50,716 nucleotides of DNA, taken from Sphingobacterium sp. UBA2700 (GTDB lineage Bacteria > Bacteroidota > Bacteroidia > Sphingobacteriales > Sphingobacteriaceae). The stretch's first letter is position 1. Each line of letters begins with the position of its first letter. Where the stretch lies: positions 21,770 to 72,485 of the forward strand of contig DELI01000033.1 of the NCBI GenBank assembly GCA_002354335.1, given 5' to 3'. This document shows, piece by piece, positions 1 through 9,549 of the stretch. Position numbers and translations under genes: made by a program. Below the pieces are notes generated by a model. It ran no database searches and was not told where the DNA came from. It saw nothing but the letters and a program-made list of their open reading frames with translations.

Positions 1-183
1 CTTGCTTTATGCTTATTTTTCCGATTATATTTCTTTAATCGTCTATTCTACTAATTCCGCATTCTTCATATCAATATTCCTCCGCTTCAAACTCACGTAA
101 ATGTTCCTGAATGAGCGAGGGATGTACTCCAGCGAGTGGAGAAGCACATATAATGAATTAAAAAGTTAATCATTTTTATAAAT
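1..183. other. Left-edge non-coding stretch
   Basis: No frame is open for more than a few dozen codons on either strand, and I recognise no RNA gene. A GGAGGA-like stretch on the minus strand near 78-84 precedes only an 8-codon frame. The segment lies downstream of pnp, beyond its terminator. Confidence 0.5.
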
Positions 184-215
184 AAAAAAGCCATCCGTTT
201 GGATGGCTTTTTTAT
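184..215 (-). terminator. Rho-independent terminator of pnp
   Basis: A perfect hairpin: GCCATCC and GGATGGC around a GTTT loop, with A-runs and T-runs on both sides. It works on the minus strand, 14 bases past the pnp stop, and its symmetry allows bidirectional use. Confidence 0.9.
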
Positions 216-228
216 CTTATCAAGTCAA

Positions 229-2421
229 TTAAGCTTGAGGAGCATCTGTTGCCGGCGCATCTGTCGCTGGCTTTTGCTCTTGCTTTGGCTTATCTTCTCT
301 TGGAGGGCGTGGTAGTAAGGCTTTACGAGAAAGCTTCATCTTACCCTGCTTATCAATATCTAATAACTTAACGGTTACCATATCCCCTTCTTTAAATACG
401 CCGTCCATGGTTTCTAGACGCTTCCAGTCAATTTCAGAGATGTGCAATAAACCATCTTTACCTGGTAAAATTTCAACGAAAGCACCGAATGCCATGATAG
501 ACTTCACTTTACCTTCATATACTTCACCAATCTCAGGTTTCGTAACGATCGCTTTCACACGCGCCATTGCTGCATCGATCGAATCTTTATTTTCTGCGAA
601 GAACTGAACGATACCTTTGTTATCAACCTCTTCGATTGAAATTGTTGCACCTGTTTCACGTTGCATTTCTTGAATCACTTTACCACCAGGGCCAATCACA
701 GCACCGATAAATTCCTTATCGATCGTAATTTGAACAATGCGTGGAGCGTGAGGTTTGTAATCTTCACGAGGCGTTTGGATAGTCTTAGCCATTTCGCCTA
801 AGATGTGTAAGCGAGCCTCTTTAGCTTGATCTAAGGCTTGAGTCAACACTTCCCATTTCAAACCGTTGATCTTCAAGTCCATTTGACATCCAACGATACC
901 TTTTTGCGTACCTGTAACTTTAAAGTCCATATCACCTAAGTGGTCTTCATCACCCAAGATATCTGATAAAATTGCGTATTTACCAGTCTTCTCATCCGTA
1001 ATCAATCCCATGGCAATACCAGAAACTGGAGCAGCAATCTTAACACCTGCATCCATCAATGCTAAAGTACCAGCACAAACAGTAGCCATAGACGAAGAAC
1101 CATTAGATTCTAAAATATCTGAAACTACACGGATTGTGTAAGGATTATCTTCACCTGTTGGCAATACTTGTTTCAATGAACGCATCGCTAAGTTACCATG
1201 ACCAACTTCACGACGACCTGGACCTCTGTTCAGTCTTACTTCACCTGTAGAGAATCCTGGGAAATTATAGTGCAAAATGAACTTGTTATAACCATGGAAA
1301 AATGCTCCATCAATCATTTGCTCATCATCTTTCGCTCCTAAAGTTACGGAAGTTAATGATTGCGTTTCACCACGTGTAAACACAGCAGAACCGTGTGCAG
1401 CCGGCAAATAATCGACCTCAGACCAAATCGGACGTACGGTACGAACATCACGGCCATCTAAACGAATTCCTTCGTCCAATACTAAATTACGTACAGCATC
1501 GTATTGAACGTCGTGGTAGTATTTCTTTAACAAGAAAGCAGTATCGTCGTCGATTTCCTCACCTTGAGTGGCAAAAAACTCTTCACCAATTTCGGCAAAT
1601 CGCTCTGTACGTTCGTGCTTTGTCGATCCTGATTTCGCTACCTCATAAACTTTATCATAAGTCGCTGCATAAACAGCTTCTCTTAACTCAGGGTTCGAAG
1701 GCTCATGAACAAACTCGCGTTTGGTTTCCGAACCTACTAATCTGCTTAATTCTACTTGTCCTGCAACTTGCTTTTTAATTGCTTCGTGCGCAAAAGCAAT
1801 CGCTTCAACCATCTCTGCTTCAGAAATCTCTTTCGCTTCGCCTTCCACCATAACGATATCTTGTGCAGATCCCGCAACGATAAATTCTAAGCTTGCATTC
1901 TCCAAAACGGAAACTGTTGGATTGATCACTAATTGACCATCTACCTTCGCCACGCGAACTTCTGAAATAGGTCCATTGAATGGAATATCAGATACTGCGA
2001 TTGCAGCAGAAGCAGCCAATCCTGCTAATGCATCTGGCATGATCTCCTTATCCGCAGAAATCAAACTCACCATAACCTGTGTATCTGCATGGTAAGTATC
2101 TGGGAATAAAGGACGTAACGCTCTATCTATTAATCTTGAAATTAAAACTTCATAATCTGAAAGTCTAGCTTCACGGCGTAAGAAACCGCCTGGAATACGG
2201 CCGGTAGCCGCATATTTTTCTTGGTAATCTACAGATAAAGGAAGGAAATCAACCCCCGCCTTAGCTTCTTTGGATGAAACAACCGTTGCCAATAACATCG
2301 TGTTTCCTTGCTTTAATACCACCGATCCGTCAGCTTGCTTCGCTAACTTTCCGGTAGACAATTCGATAGGAGCAAGTCCGCCGCCCATCTCAATTGTTAC
2401 TTTGTGTTCGTTATAACTCAT
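229..2421 (-). CDS. pnp: Polynucleotide phosphorylase
   Basis: 3'-5' phosphorolytic exoribonuclease that degrades mRNA with phosphate, releasing nucleoside diphosphates; cytoplasmic. The 730-residue protein has the full family layout: two RNase PH domains separated by an all-alpha linker, then KH and S1 domains near the C terminus. Visible motifs are the [10 protein letters not shown] phosphate-binding stretch, the [10 protein letters not shown] acidic active-site region, the KH loop IGPGGK, and an S1 domain with [20 protein letters not shown]. The tail is Pro/Lys/Ala-rich and disordered. I place the start at the ATG giving MSYNEHK; a longer in-frame start would add ten unconserved residues. 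A TACCTTTG -7 element lies about 70 bp upstream. rpsO, the usual partner, is about 10 kb away on the other strand. Confidence 0.97.
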   Translation of the reverse strand: MSYNEHKVTIEMGGGLAPIELSTGKLAKQADGSVVLKQGNTMLLATVVSSKEAKAGVDFLPLSVDYQEKYAATGRIPGGFLRREARLSDYEVLISRLIDRALRPLFPDTYHADTQVMVSLISADKEIMPDALAGLAASAAIAVSDIPFNGPISEVRVAKVDGQLVINPTVSVLENASLEFIVAGSAQDIVMVEGEAKEISEAEMVEAIAFAHEAIKKQVAGQVELSRLVGSETKREFVHEPSNPELREAVYAATYDKVYEVAKSGSTKHERTERFAEIGEEFFATQGEEIDDDTAFLLKKYYHDVQYDAVRNLVLDEGIRLDGRDVRTVRPIWSEVDYLPAAHGSAVFTRGETQSLTSVTLGAKDDEQMIDGAFFHGYNKFILHYNFPGFSTGEVRLNRGPGRREVGHGNLAMRSLKQVLPTGEDNPYTIRVVSDILESNGSSSMATVCAGTLALMDAGVKIAAPVSGIAMGLITDEKTGKYAILSDILGDEDHLGDMDFKVTGTQKGIVGCQMDLKINGLKWEVLTQALDQAKEARLHILGEMAKTIQTPREDYKPHAPRIVQITIDKEFIGAVIGPGGKVIQEMQRETGATISIEEVDNKGIVQFFAENKDSIDAAMARVKAIVTKPEIGEVYEGKVKSIMAFGAFVEILPGKDGLLHISEIDWKRLETMDGVFKEGDMVTVKLLDIDKQGKMKLSRKALLPRPPREDKPKQEQKPATDAPATDAPQA

Positions 2422-2490
2422 TGTGTTTTCGTTGTGATGCAGTTGCCTCAAATAGAATGCATCAATTTAATTTTGACCTTTTTAATCGCA

Positions 2491-2498
2491 CAAAGGTA
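2491..2498 (-). promoter_or_regulatory. pnp promoter -7 element
   Basis: On the minus strand this reads TACCTTTG, a full match to the Bacteroidota -7 consensus TAnnTTTG. A GTTT sequence lies 18 bases upstream in the -33 position. It gives a 5' leader of roughly 60 nt before the pnp ATG. Confidence 0.6.
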
Positions 2499-2572
2499 AT
2501 TAAAATTTCCTCCCTAAACCTAGTAGTGGCTTATTTTTTACAGCTGCAAAGGAGAAGTTTCCTAATCGGATA

Positions 2573-4369
2573 TTATTTTATCGATTCAATCCATATCTTG
2601 TTAAACCAAATAGGGGAACTCGCAGAGAAGTGCACTTCATAATATCCAGCACGATCCGCGTTGAAAGTCCCAACCTCTTGATCCAAAAACTCTTCAACAT
2701 ACCAATTCTCATTCGGCTCAACTGTTACTTTTCCATTGGGTTTGGCCGAAACAGAAAAGTCTTGACGATATCGCTTAGCGGCAGCACTCGCTTCTAAAGT
2801 CAAGCGTTGTACAGCGATTTTTAACGTGCTTTCCTTCCCATGTCCATTATGGATGTTCGAAGTCAATTTATATCTCCCGGCTTTTGGTAGATAAACTTTC
2901 CATGCAATGTCCTGATGCTCCTTTAACATTAAATAATCCGGTCGGGTACCATCAAATGCTTTCATTTCAACTCCCGGAGTTACAAGATTTCTTGCATTCA
3001 ATGCAAAGCCGCCAAAAGTAGATTCGCCCACAACTTGCTCATCTAAATGGATTTCATCGAAACTCATTTTTACTACCGAAACGTATGGATCTGCTTGTGT
3101 TTCGGGAAGCTGAATATGCATCAAAGGCCCGAACTGCTCAACCTTTAAATCAAGCGGCTCGGCGGAGCTCAAAAGCGTTGCCCGCACCGGTTTTCCTAAC
3201 AGTCCGGAAACGCGAAGTTTTTTGTCTAACGGCCAGTTATAAACATGAAGATATAAGTTCTTCCCACTTTGATCTTGCGTAATTCGCCCCCAATCATGTT
3301 GCGAACTTCTTAGCTTCAATCCTTTGTTAGCATATAAAGCTTCGCCGTATTGTGCTAACCACTTACCAATTGTTTCCAAACGTTCCACACCTTCAAAAGG
3401 CACAGAACCATCTGCTCGAGGCCCGATGTTTAAGGTATATGAGCCATTCAAGCTTACGTTGTTAATCAAAGATTGGAATAGTTGGTTGGTGGATTTCCAT
3501 TCGTTTTCTAGAGCATTAAAACCCCAGGAATGCGCAATAGTACCCGGCGTTTCCCAAATATGATCGGTATAAGCTTCCCCAAATACATTATCTCCTAGCG
3601 TCTCAAAATCCACGTTTTCATCGCTGATTGGAAGCCCTAAGCGCGAATTGATTAAGCAGTTTGGCTGCAGTTGATGTATCATGCTCGCCAATTGATCCAA
3701 CTGTTCTTTCTTGATGATACTCTGCTGATAGGGAATCCACATATCAAACCACATCAGCGCAATATCACCGTAATTTGTCAAAAGCTCACGTACTTGGGGA
3801 ATCACTTTCTCCTGCCAGTACTGATTATACTGTGCGTCAGTCACGCGCCCAGTTACTTCTTGATTATGGTTCCAAGCATAGGGATGTTGCCAATCGATCC
3901 AGTGGGAATAATAAAATCCCAATTTCATATCGTGTTTTCGACAGGCATCTGCTATTTCCTTAATCACATCTCGCCCGCTTCCACTCAATTTCGGTAAAGA
4001 GTAAGAACCTAGCTTTGTATCCCATAGCGCAACACCATCGTGATGTTTCGACGTGATGATAATATATTTCATACCGGCCTTCTTCGCCAGCAAAACCCAC
4101 TCTTCCGGATTGATTTTTTCCCAATCAAATCGCTTTGCTAAAGCTCCATATTCAGCCTCCCCAATCCGATTTCTATAACGAATCCACTCCGCATAGTTAT
4201 TCGGGTGGCGCAAGCGCTCGCCCTTCCAAATCCCCTCGGTAGCACTATAAAGCCCCCAGTGAATAAACATACCATAACGGGCATCCGCTAACCATTGAGC
4301 CTTATCCGTCTGTGCATGGGTAAATAACGTGTAAATGATAAATAAAAAAAATAGGCTTAATTTTCTCAT
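2573..4369 (-). CDS. GH29 alpha-L-fucosidase, exported
   Basis: Glycoside hydrolase that removes alpha-L-fucose from glycans by a retaining mechanism. A signal peptide covers residues 1-19. The catalytic (beta/alpha)8 domain spans about 25-345: RYGMFIHWGLYS (31-42), TSKHHDGVALWD (106-117), GFYYSHWIDW, and MWFDMW, whose Asp209 is the expected nucleophile; YTLNIGPRADG (311-321) closes the domain. A C-terminal beta-rich part follows, and the last 170 or so residues look like a separate carbohydrate-binding-type sandwich. It is the last gene of the ROK-SusC-SusD operon, separated from susD by 153 bp holding a strong hairpin and a possible separate promoter. Family assignment is firm. Substrate linkage cannot be read from sequence. 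Confidence 0.93.
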   Translation of the reverse strand: MRKLSLFFLFIIYTLFTHAQTDKAQWLADARYGMFIHWGLYSATEGIWKGERLRHPNNYAEWIRYRNRIGEAEYGALAKRFDWEKINPEEWVLLAKKAGMKYIIITSKHHDGVALWDTKLGSYSLPKLSGSGRDVIKEIADACRKHDMKLGFYYSHWIDWQHPYAWNHNQEVTGRVTDAQYNQYWQEKVIPQVRELLTNYGDIALMWFDMWIPYQQSIIKKEQLDQLASMIHQLQPNCLINSRLGLPISDENVDFETLGDNVFGEAYTDHIWETPGTIAHSWGFNALENEWKSTNQLFQSLINNVSLNGSYTLNIGPRADGSVPFEGVERLETIGKWLAQYGEALYANKGLKLRSSQHDWGRITQDQSGKNLYLHVYNWPLDKKLRVSGLLGKPVRATLLSSAEPLDLKVEQFGPLMHIQLPETQADPYVSVVKMSFDEIHLDEQVVGESTFGGFALNARNLVTPGVEMKAFDGTRPDYLMLKEHQDIAWKVYLPKAGRYKLTSNIHNGHGKESTLKIAVQRLTLEASAAAKRYRQDFSVSAKPNGKVTVEPNENWYVEEFLDQEVGTFNADRAGYYEVHFSASSPIWFNKIWIESIK

Positions 4370-4406
4370 GAATTATAGTGTAAAATATCGGATTTTATGA
4401 GCTGTT

Positions 4407-4414
4407 CAAATATA
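4407..4414 (-). promoter_or_regulatory. Possible internal promoter for the fucosidase gene
   Basis: Reads TATATTTG on the minus strand (TAnnTTTG match), 37 bp before the fucosidase ATG. No good -33 TTG is seen. A 7-bp inverted repeat, TTCGCAT (4419-4425) and ATGCGAA (4449-4455), lies where the -33 region would be. Confidence 0.35.
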
Positions 4415-4470
4415 ATAATTCGCATAGTCTATCGCTAGAATTTCAGTCATGCGAACTGTTAAAAACGATA

Positions 4471-4501
4471 AATTCCTATAGGGCGATGCCCTATAGGAAT
4501 T
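4471..4501 (-). terminator. Perfect 14-bp hairpin between susD and the fucosidase gene
   Basis: Arms AATTCCTATAGGGC (4471-4484) and its exact complement (4488-4501) flank a GAT spacer. On the minus strand it is followed by TATCGTTTTT, so the U-run is displaced. It starts 22 bases past the susD-like stop. It is probably a leaky terminator or a 3'-end stabiliser of the susCD message. Confidence 0.6.
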
Positions 4502-4522
4502 CAATATGGTATAAAACTGAGA

Positions 4523-6436
4523 TTAGTTTTTCTTAGCCCACCAAAGTGGTGTTAATGCTTTGTCTTCAGCACCAAGCGCTGTTACTGCTTGCGCATAACC
4601 TTCGGGCGACGATTCTCTAAATACCGAAGGGAAAGGAATACGTTGCGGGAAGAATCTAACACGGTTTGTCATGAAGTTTCCACTATTTAAATCCGGAAGA
4701 TTTGTTAATGGATTTTCAACAGCTGGATTTTCGAAGAACGGCAATCCCAATCTTCGGTGATCGCTCCATGCCTCTAATGGCAACCATGGCATATTAGCAA
4801 TATATTTTTGCGTAATAATCTTCGTTAAAGCATCGTTACGTACAGTACCATTTTTATAGATCGTATTGGCCGGATAAGCAATGCTCGCTGTTCCTGTAGC
4901 ATTCGTATAGCCATCAACATAAGTCATGTTATGCGAATTCCCAGGCTCTGCAGTATGTGTAAATTTAGCGGACGTACCAACGCGGTTATAATCCTCAGAT
5001 GCTAAGTAAGCAGCAGCATGTTGGGAAACACCCCAATACTCAAAGCTTGATTTTACTCCATTCTCATATGCAGCTTGCGCTGTTGTACCTACAGACCAGC
5101 CTTTCAATGCCGCTTCTGCTAATAAGAAATAGGATTCCCATGCTGCAAAGAATACACGTTTTGAACCACTTGCTCTAAATGCCTGAGATAAGCCAGGAAT
5201 TTTGCCAATCTGCACTGAACGAATACCGTTTGCTGTACCCAAAGCGCCAAAATCACCGATTGCAGTTGTGCTCCACGTATTTTTTGTGTTTAACTTAATA
5301 TCGCCAGACGCGCGTTTCATGGTCACCTCAGTCTCCTTAGCATCGTTGGTCCAAGATGGATAGTTTGACCAAGTACTACTAGAAACATCTCCAGGAATGT
5401 AGAATGTTTTGTAAGCACGTGGATCGATCGTATGAGGAAGTCCATCGAAAAAGTATCCTGCAGAAGGGTCGTTCGTCTTTACCGAATAATGCTCTAACAT
5501 ACGCTTTCCTACATAGTCTGCAGGCTTAATCGCAGTGTGGAAGCTTGCTGCTAGTTGATCTTGCGACTTGATACCGCCTAAACCTAAATATAGATTATTT
5601 AAGGTTGCTGAAAGCACTTGTCCGTTCCATTCGCGGCTCATGACACCAGAAAGTGGATCCCATCCTGGTTTCTCTTGAATAGCGAACATCTCGCCTGCAT
5701 TTTTAATGTAGTTGCCACCGGCTGCTGCACTTTCAAATTCTGCCTTTGCTTTTTCAGGAGCGACCTCAGCGATACGCATCGCAAAACGCATACGCAAAGA
5801 GTTTCCATATTTCGTCCAGTTATCAACCTTAAAGCCATAAGCGTTATCAAACTTGGTCTTGGTATTAGGAACCGGATTATTCGCATCTAATTTTGACACC
5901 GCATCTTTCAAGTCATTCAAGATAAAAGTATAAACTTCTTCAACGGTATTATATTTCGGGTTGGTACCTTCAAAACCTTCTAAGGGAACCGGACCGAAGT
6001 TGTCAGACAATTCACTGAGTAGATAAGCTCTCCAAATTCTAGAAATCTGAACCATATTGTTTAAATATGGCTCGGCCGTATTTGCAGCAATGCGCTCCTC
6101 TCCGACTTTGATAGCTTTGTTGATACTGGTTAACCATTTCGCACCATATCCTCTGCCCCAATATTCATTGGACCAACCGTCATTATGCGTACCGACAGCA
6201 ATACCGTTTGACAAGTGTTGTCTTGCCGCAGTTTTCCAATACAGCACAAAAATTCGCTCGGCAATATTGGGATCTTGTTGTGCACCAATTAATGCATCGT
6301 TAAACAAATATTCTACTTGTACCTGATCCTCATTTACTTTCAGAGGGGGAGTGTTCATCTCCTCAAAATCCGAACACGACGTTACGCTTGCCGCAAGTGC
6401 AAAAAACAATCCCGCTTTTGATATAATATTTTTCAT
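4523..6436 (-). CDS. SusD/RagB-family outer-membrane lipoprotein
   Basis: Surface glycan-binding partner of the SusC transporter that follows the same promoter. The signal peptide ends in a lipobox, SVTSC, giving lipidation at Cys21. At 637 residues it matches the longer SusD-like_2 type rather than classical SusD. The helical (TPR-like) first half contains stretches typical of the family, such as LSELSDNFGPVPL and SLRMRFAMRIAE. The C-terminal part has LPLEAWSDHRRLGLP and the RVRFFPQRIPFP segment that SusD-like proteins share near the end. The susC stop lies 18 bases upstream, so the two are co-transcribed. Substrate is inferred from the neighbouring fucosidase, not from the protein itself. 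Confidence 0.92.
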   Translation of the reverse strand: MKNIISKAGLFFALAASVTSCSDFEEMNTPPLKVNEDQVQVEYLFNDALIGAQQDPNIAERIFVLYWKTAARQHLSNGIAVGTHNDGWSNEYWGRGYGAKWLTSINKAIKVGEERIAANTAEPYLNNMVQISRIWRAYLLSELSDNFGPVPLEGFEGTNPKYNTVEEVYTFILNDLKDAVSKLDANNPVPNTKTKFDNAYGFKVDNWTKYGNSLRMRFAMRIAEVAPEKAKAEFESAAAGGNYIKNAGEMFAIQEKPGWDPLSGVMSREWNGQVLSATLNNLYLGLGGIKSQDQLAASFHTAIKPADYVGKRMLEHYSVKTNDPSAGYFFDGLPHTIDPRAYKTFYIPGDVSSSTWSNYPSWTNDAKETEVTMKRASGDIKLNTKNTWSTTAIGDFGALGTANGIRSVQIGKIPGLSQAFRASGSKRVFFAAWESYFLLAEAALKGWSVGTTAQAAYENGVKSSFEYWGVSQHAAAYLASEDYNRVGTSAKFTHTAEPGNSHNMTYVDGYTNATGTASIAYPANTIYKNGTVRNDALTKIITQKYIANMPWLPLEAWSDHRRLGLPFFENPAVENPLTNLPDLNSGNFMTNRVRFFPQRIPFPSVFRESSPEGYAQAVTALGAEDKALTPLWWAKKN

Positions 6437-6454
6437 GTGTCTTTGCTCTTAAAA

Positions 6455-9400
6455 TTAAAATCCTAATGTTAGGTTAATGAAAAATGATCTTGACGTTGGA
6501 GTCGAGAAATTCTCAAATCCTGTCGCATTGGAGTTGATCGAGAATACAGATTCTGGGTCAATTCCATTCGCATAACTCTTGATCATCCATGCGTTGTTCA
6601 CAGTAAATGCAATTTTTGCACGCTGTAAGACATTGCTTTTCAATATTGACGATGGTAGGTTATAGCTCAACGTAATATTTCTTAAACGAATATTCGTCGC
6701 GTCGTAAATATTCTCTTCACTGATACCGAGATTACCTGAATTCGTCACCCGATCCCAGTATTGTTGTTGAGAAACCGATTTCGTATTTTCTTTATAACTC
6801 GCGCCGTCTACAACCACGCCATCTACAACGAAATTATCGCGTTTACCACCTGGTGCAGTGATATCTGCCACACCATTACGTTGTAAATTCAGGTTTGTAC
6901 CTGAGAAAAACTCACCGCCGAAACGACCGTCAATCTGGAAAGATAAACCGATATTTTTGTAGGAGAAGCTGTTGATCCAGCCAACTAATGCCTTCGGTGC
7001 TTGGTTACCCAATAATACGGCATCTGTCGTTTGTGGTAATCCATTAGCATCTAAAATCTTTTGTCCGTAAAATGGGCTTGCCGTATCTTCTACACGACGG
7101 TATTTTGTACCGTAGATATTTCCGTATAGCTCGCCAGCATTTGCGCGAACTGCTAGGTTATCAAATCCGCCTAACGTATAGTTTTTAATCTCGTCTGTCA
7201 ACTCGATAATCTTATTAGTATTCTTCGAAAAGTTAACTGAAGAATTCCAGTTCAAACCTGCGTCAGACTGTAAGATTTGACCATCTAAGGCAATCTCAAA
7301 ACCTGTATTTTGAATATTACCAGCATTGATCAATTCTGCTCTGAAACCACTCATCGGATCCATAGGAACCTCAATAATTTGATTTGTCGCATTGTTTTTA
7401 TACCATGCAAAATCTAAACCTAAACGGCTGTTGAATAATCTCGTATCAAAACCAAATTCCAACGCTTTAATCAATTCATTAACTAAAGCAGGGTTGAATT
7501 TCACTTCGTCATAGCTACCGACCGCATTGCCATTTGGATCTTTCCCTACCGCATAGCTGTTGTATAATTGATAAGGTCTTGTATCATTTCCAACCTCAGC
7601 ATAAGAACCTCTCACTTTTAAGAAGCTGATAAACTCAGGAAGGTTGCCCCCTCTTTTTCTGATCATGTCAGAAATTACTAAGGATGTACTAACCGATGGA
7701 TAGAAGAAAGGATCTGCTAATGTTGATGACCAATCTTCACGACCTGTTAATGTCAAGAACCAGAAACCATCGTAGTTAACCTCTGCCGTAGCATAAATCG
7801 AATTGATTTGTTTTCTGTTGTTCAACTGATCAACCGCCGGGTTACCCACACCGTTTTGTACGGAGAAGAAGTTTGGAACCTCAAGCTCACCAGCATTCAC
7901 ATTCAACATCGTCTCGTTCGATTTCATGATCTGACCGAATAAGGATCCTGACAATCCCCATTTGCTACCACCTAACTCATCTTTTCTAGCATGTAATGCT
8001 AATGTATAGTTACGCTCTGCAAACTCTGTTTTACCGTTTGCATATTTACCGTTTGCAGCCATAGGACTACCGCCATATGTACGGTTATCAAAACGCGTCA
8101 CGTATGAATCCATACCTGTACGTGCTTCCGCGTCTAACCAATCTGTTAGCTTATACTTGATATTTGCATTCATCATATAACGATTTCTAACGTCGTTATT
8201 TTGCTGGTATTCCGCTAACCAGTAAGGGTTGATCGAGTTCGTCGTCCCGTACCAGTACATCTTTCCGGTGTTCGTCAATGGGTTTTTGTAATCCAAAATA
8301 CTTAATGATCTAGGCATAGTGAACAAGGTGCTATAGGCATTTCCATTGTTCTGGCCAGATGTAGGACGGTTTACCGCATTGTTGTTCATGTATTGTACTT
8401 TGACATCTGTGCTCCAACGTTTGTTTTCGCCGAAATTAGAAGTCACTCTTGACATCAAGTTTAAACGCTCTAAACTAGATCCTGGAATCTTGCTTTGATC
8501 ATTCAAATACGTTGCAGAGGTATACACGCTTGTATTTTCATATTGTTGTTGGAATGAAATATTCTGCGTATGATTCACGCCTGTCTTAAAGAAATCTTCG
8601 ATATTATTATAAGCTTGGTAAGTAGATCCCATTTCCGGACCCCAGCTATATAATTGCAAATTATCAAAAACACCATCTTTACCTTGAGCAAAGGAATTTT
8701 GCAGTTTTGGCAAAGTGAACAAAGTTTCTAATCCTAATGTTGATGAATAAGTAATTCCTGTGCCTTTCTGTGCTCTACCCGATTTAGTCGTGATAACAAT
8801 CGCACCGTTACCCGCACGTGAACCGTATAACGCTGAGGCAGCACCACTCTTCAACACCGACATGCTTTCGATGTCTTCCGGGTTGATATCCCCTAAACCA
8901 TTACCCATATCTGTACCTGGGTTCCAGAAGTCGTTATTTGCTAAACCATTACCACCTTTTGAACCTAAGAAGTTGTTCATCGGAACACCATCTACGATAA
9001 TTAATGGTTGGTTATCGCCTGCTAAGGAGTTATTACCGCGTAAAGTAATCTTTGTTGAAGAAGCAGGACCTGCCGAACCTTTGATCACCTGTAAACCGGC
9101 CACTTTACCCACTAAAGCATTTGAGATATTTGTTTCTTTCGCATCCGTCAGCTGCTCGCCTTTTACCTCCTGAAAAGAATAACCAAGGGATTTCTTTTCA
9201 CGCTTGATACCCATCGCCGTTACGACAACCTCATCAATCGACGTATCGTCTGCCTGCAGTGTCACATTATGTGTTCTCGAGGACACCGTAATCGTCTGCG
9301 TGGTATAACCAACGATAGAAAAACGTAGTTTCTCGCCATTATTAGCGTCTACAGAATAGTTACCATTGGCGTCGGTTTGTCCCCCACGTGTAGTTCCCAC

Positions 9401-9538
9401 TACCGTAACACTAACGCCGGCAACTCCTGTATTACCATCTGTTACTCTTCCTGTAACAGCTTGTTGTGCGAAAATCGTCGTAATGCTTAATAACATTACT
9501 AACGATAGACTGCAACATTTTAAGTAAAAATTGCTCAT
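6455..9538 (-). CDS. SusC/RagA-family TonB-dependent outer-membrane transporter
   Basis: Imports oligosaccharides across the outer membrane using TonB energy, paired with the SusD-like lid encoded next. Signal peptide 1-24; carboxypeptidase-D-like regulatory domain about 27-98; TonB-box-like DEVVVTA at 102-108; plug domain from about 115 with the SusC hallmark ITLRGNNSLAGDNQPLIIVDG (split here: LRGNNS at 166-171 and IIVDGVP at 180-186). The rest is a beta-barrel ending in FINLTLGF with the expected terminal Phe. Length 1027 residues is usual. It starts 11 bases after the ROK regulator stop. Nothing appears truncated. Confidence 0.96.
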   Translation of the reverse strand: MSNFYLKCCSLSLVMLLSITTIFAQQAVTGRVTDGNTGVAGVSVTVVGTTRGGQTDANGNYSVDANNGEKLRFSIVGYTTQTITVSSRTHNVTLQADDTSIDEVVVTAMGIKREKKSLGYSFQEVKGEQLTDAKETNISNALVGKVAGLQVIKGSAGPASSTKITLRGNNSLAGDNQPLIIVDGVPMNNFLGSKGGNGLANNDFWNPGTDMGNGLGDINPEDIESMSVLKSGAASALYGSRAGNGAIVITTKSGRAQKGTGITYSSTLGLETLFTLPKLQNSFAQGKDGVFDNLQLYSWGPEMGSTYQAYNNIEDFFKTGVNHTQNISFQQQYENTSVYTSATYLNDQSKIPGSSLERLNLMSRVTSNFGENKRWSTDVKVQYMNNNAVNRPTSGQNNGNAYSTLFTMPRSLSILDYKNPLTNTGKMYWYGTTNSINPYWLAEYQQNNDVRNRYMMNANIKYKLTDWLDAEARTGMDSYVTRFDNRTYGGSPMAANGKYANGKTEFAERNYTLALHARKDELGGSKWGLSGSLFGQIMKSNETMLNVNAGELEVPNFFSVQNGVGNPAVDQLNNRKQINSIYATAEVNYDGFWFLTLTGREDWSSTLADPFFYPSVSTSLVISDMIRKRGGNLPEFISFLKVRGSYAEVGNDTRPYQLYNSYAVGKDPNGNAVGSYDEVKFNPALVNELIKALEFGFDTRLFNSRLGLDFAWYKNNATNQIIEVPMDPMSGFRAELINAGNIQNTGFEIALDGQILQSDAGLNWNSSVNFSKNTNKIIELTDEIKNYTLGGFDNLAVRANAGELYGNIYGTKYRRVEDTASPFYGQKILDANGLPQTTDAVLLGNQAPKALVGWINSFSYKNIGLSFQIDGRFGGEFFSGTNLNLQRNGVADITAPGGKRDNFVVDGVVVDGASYKENTKSVSQQQYWDRVTNSGNLGISEENIYDATNIRLRNITLSYNLPSSILKSNVLQRAKIAFTVNNAWMIKSYANGIDPESVFSINSNATGFENFSTPTSRSFFINLTLGF

Positions 9539-9549
9539 TGTTGATGATT

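Noticed and set aside
1395..1778. Open frame antisense to pnp (127 codons)
   Set aside because: It lies inside the conserved PNPase gene, and the translated sequence resembles no family.
2422..2451. Longer N terminus for PNPase
   Set aside because: The ten extra residues ([10 protein letters not shown]) are unlike family starts. The ATG at 2421 gives the usual beginning.
8760..9173. Open frame antisense to susC (137 codons)
   Set aside because: It covers the conserved plug region of susC. No start signal or family match.
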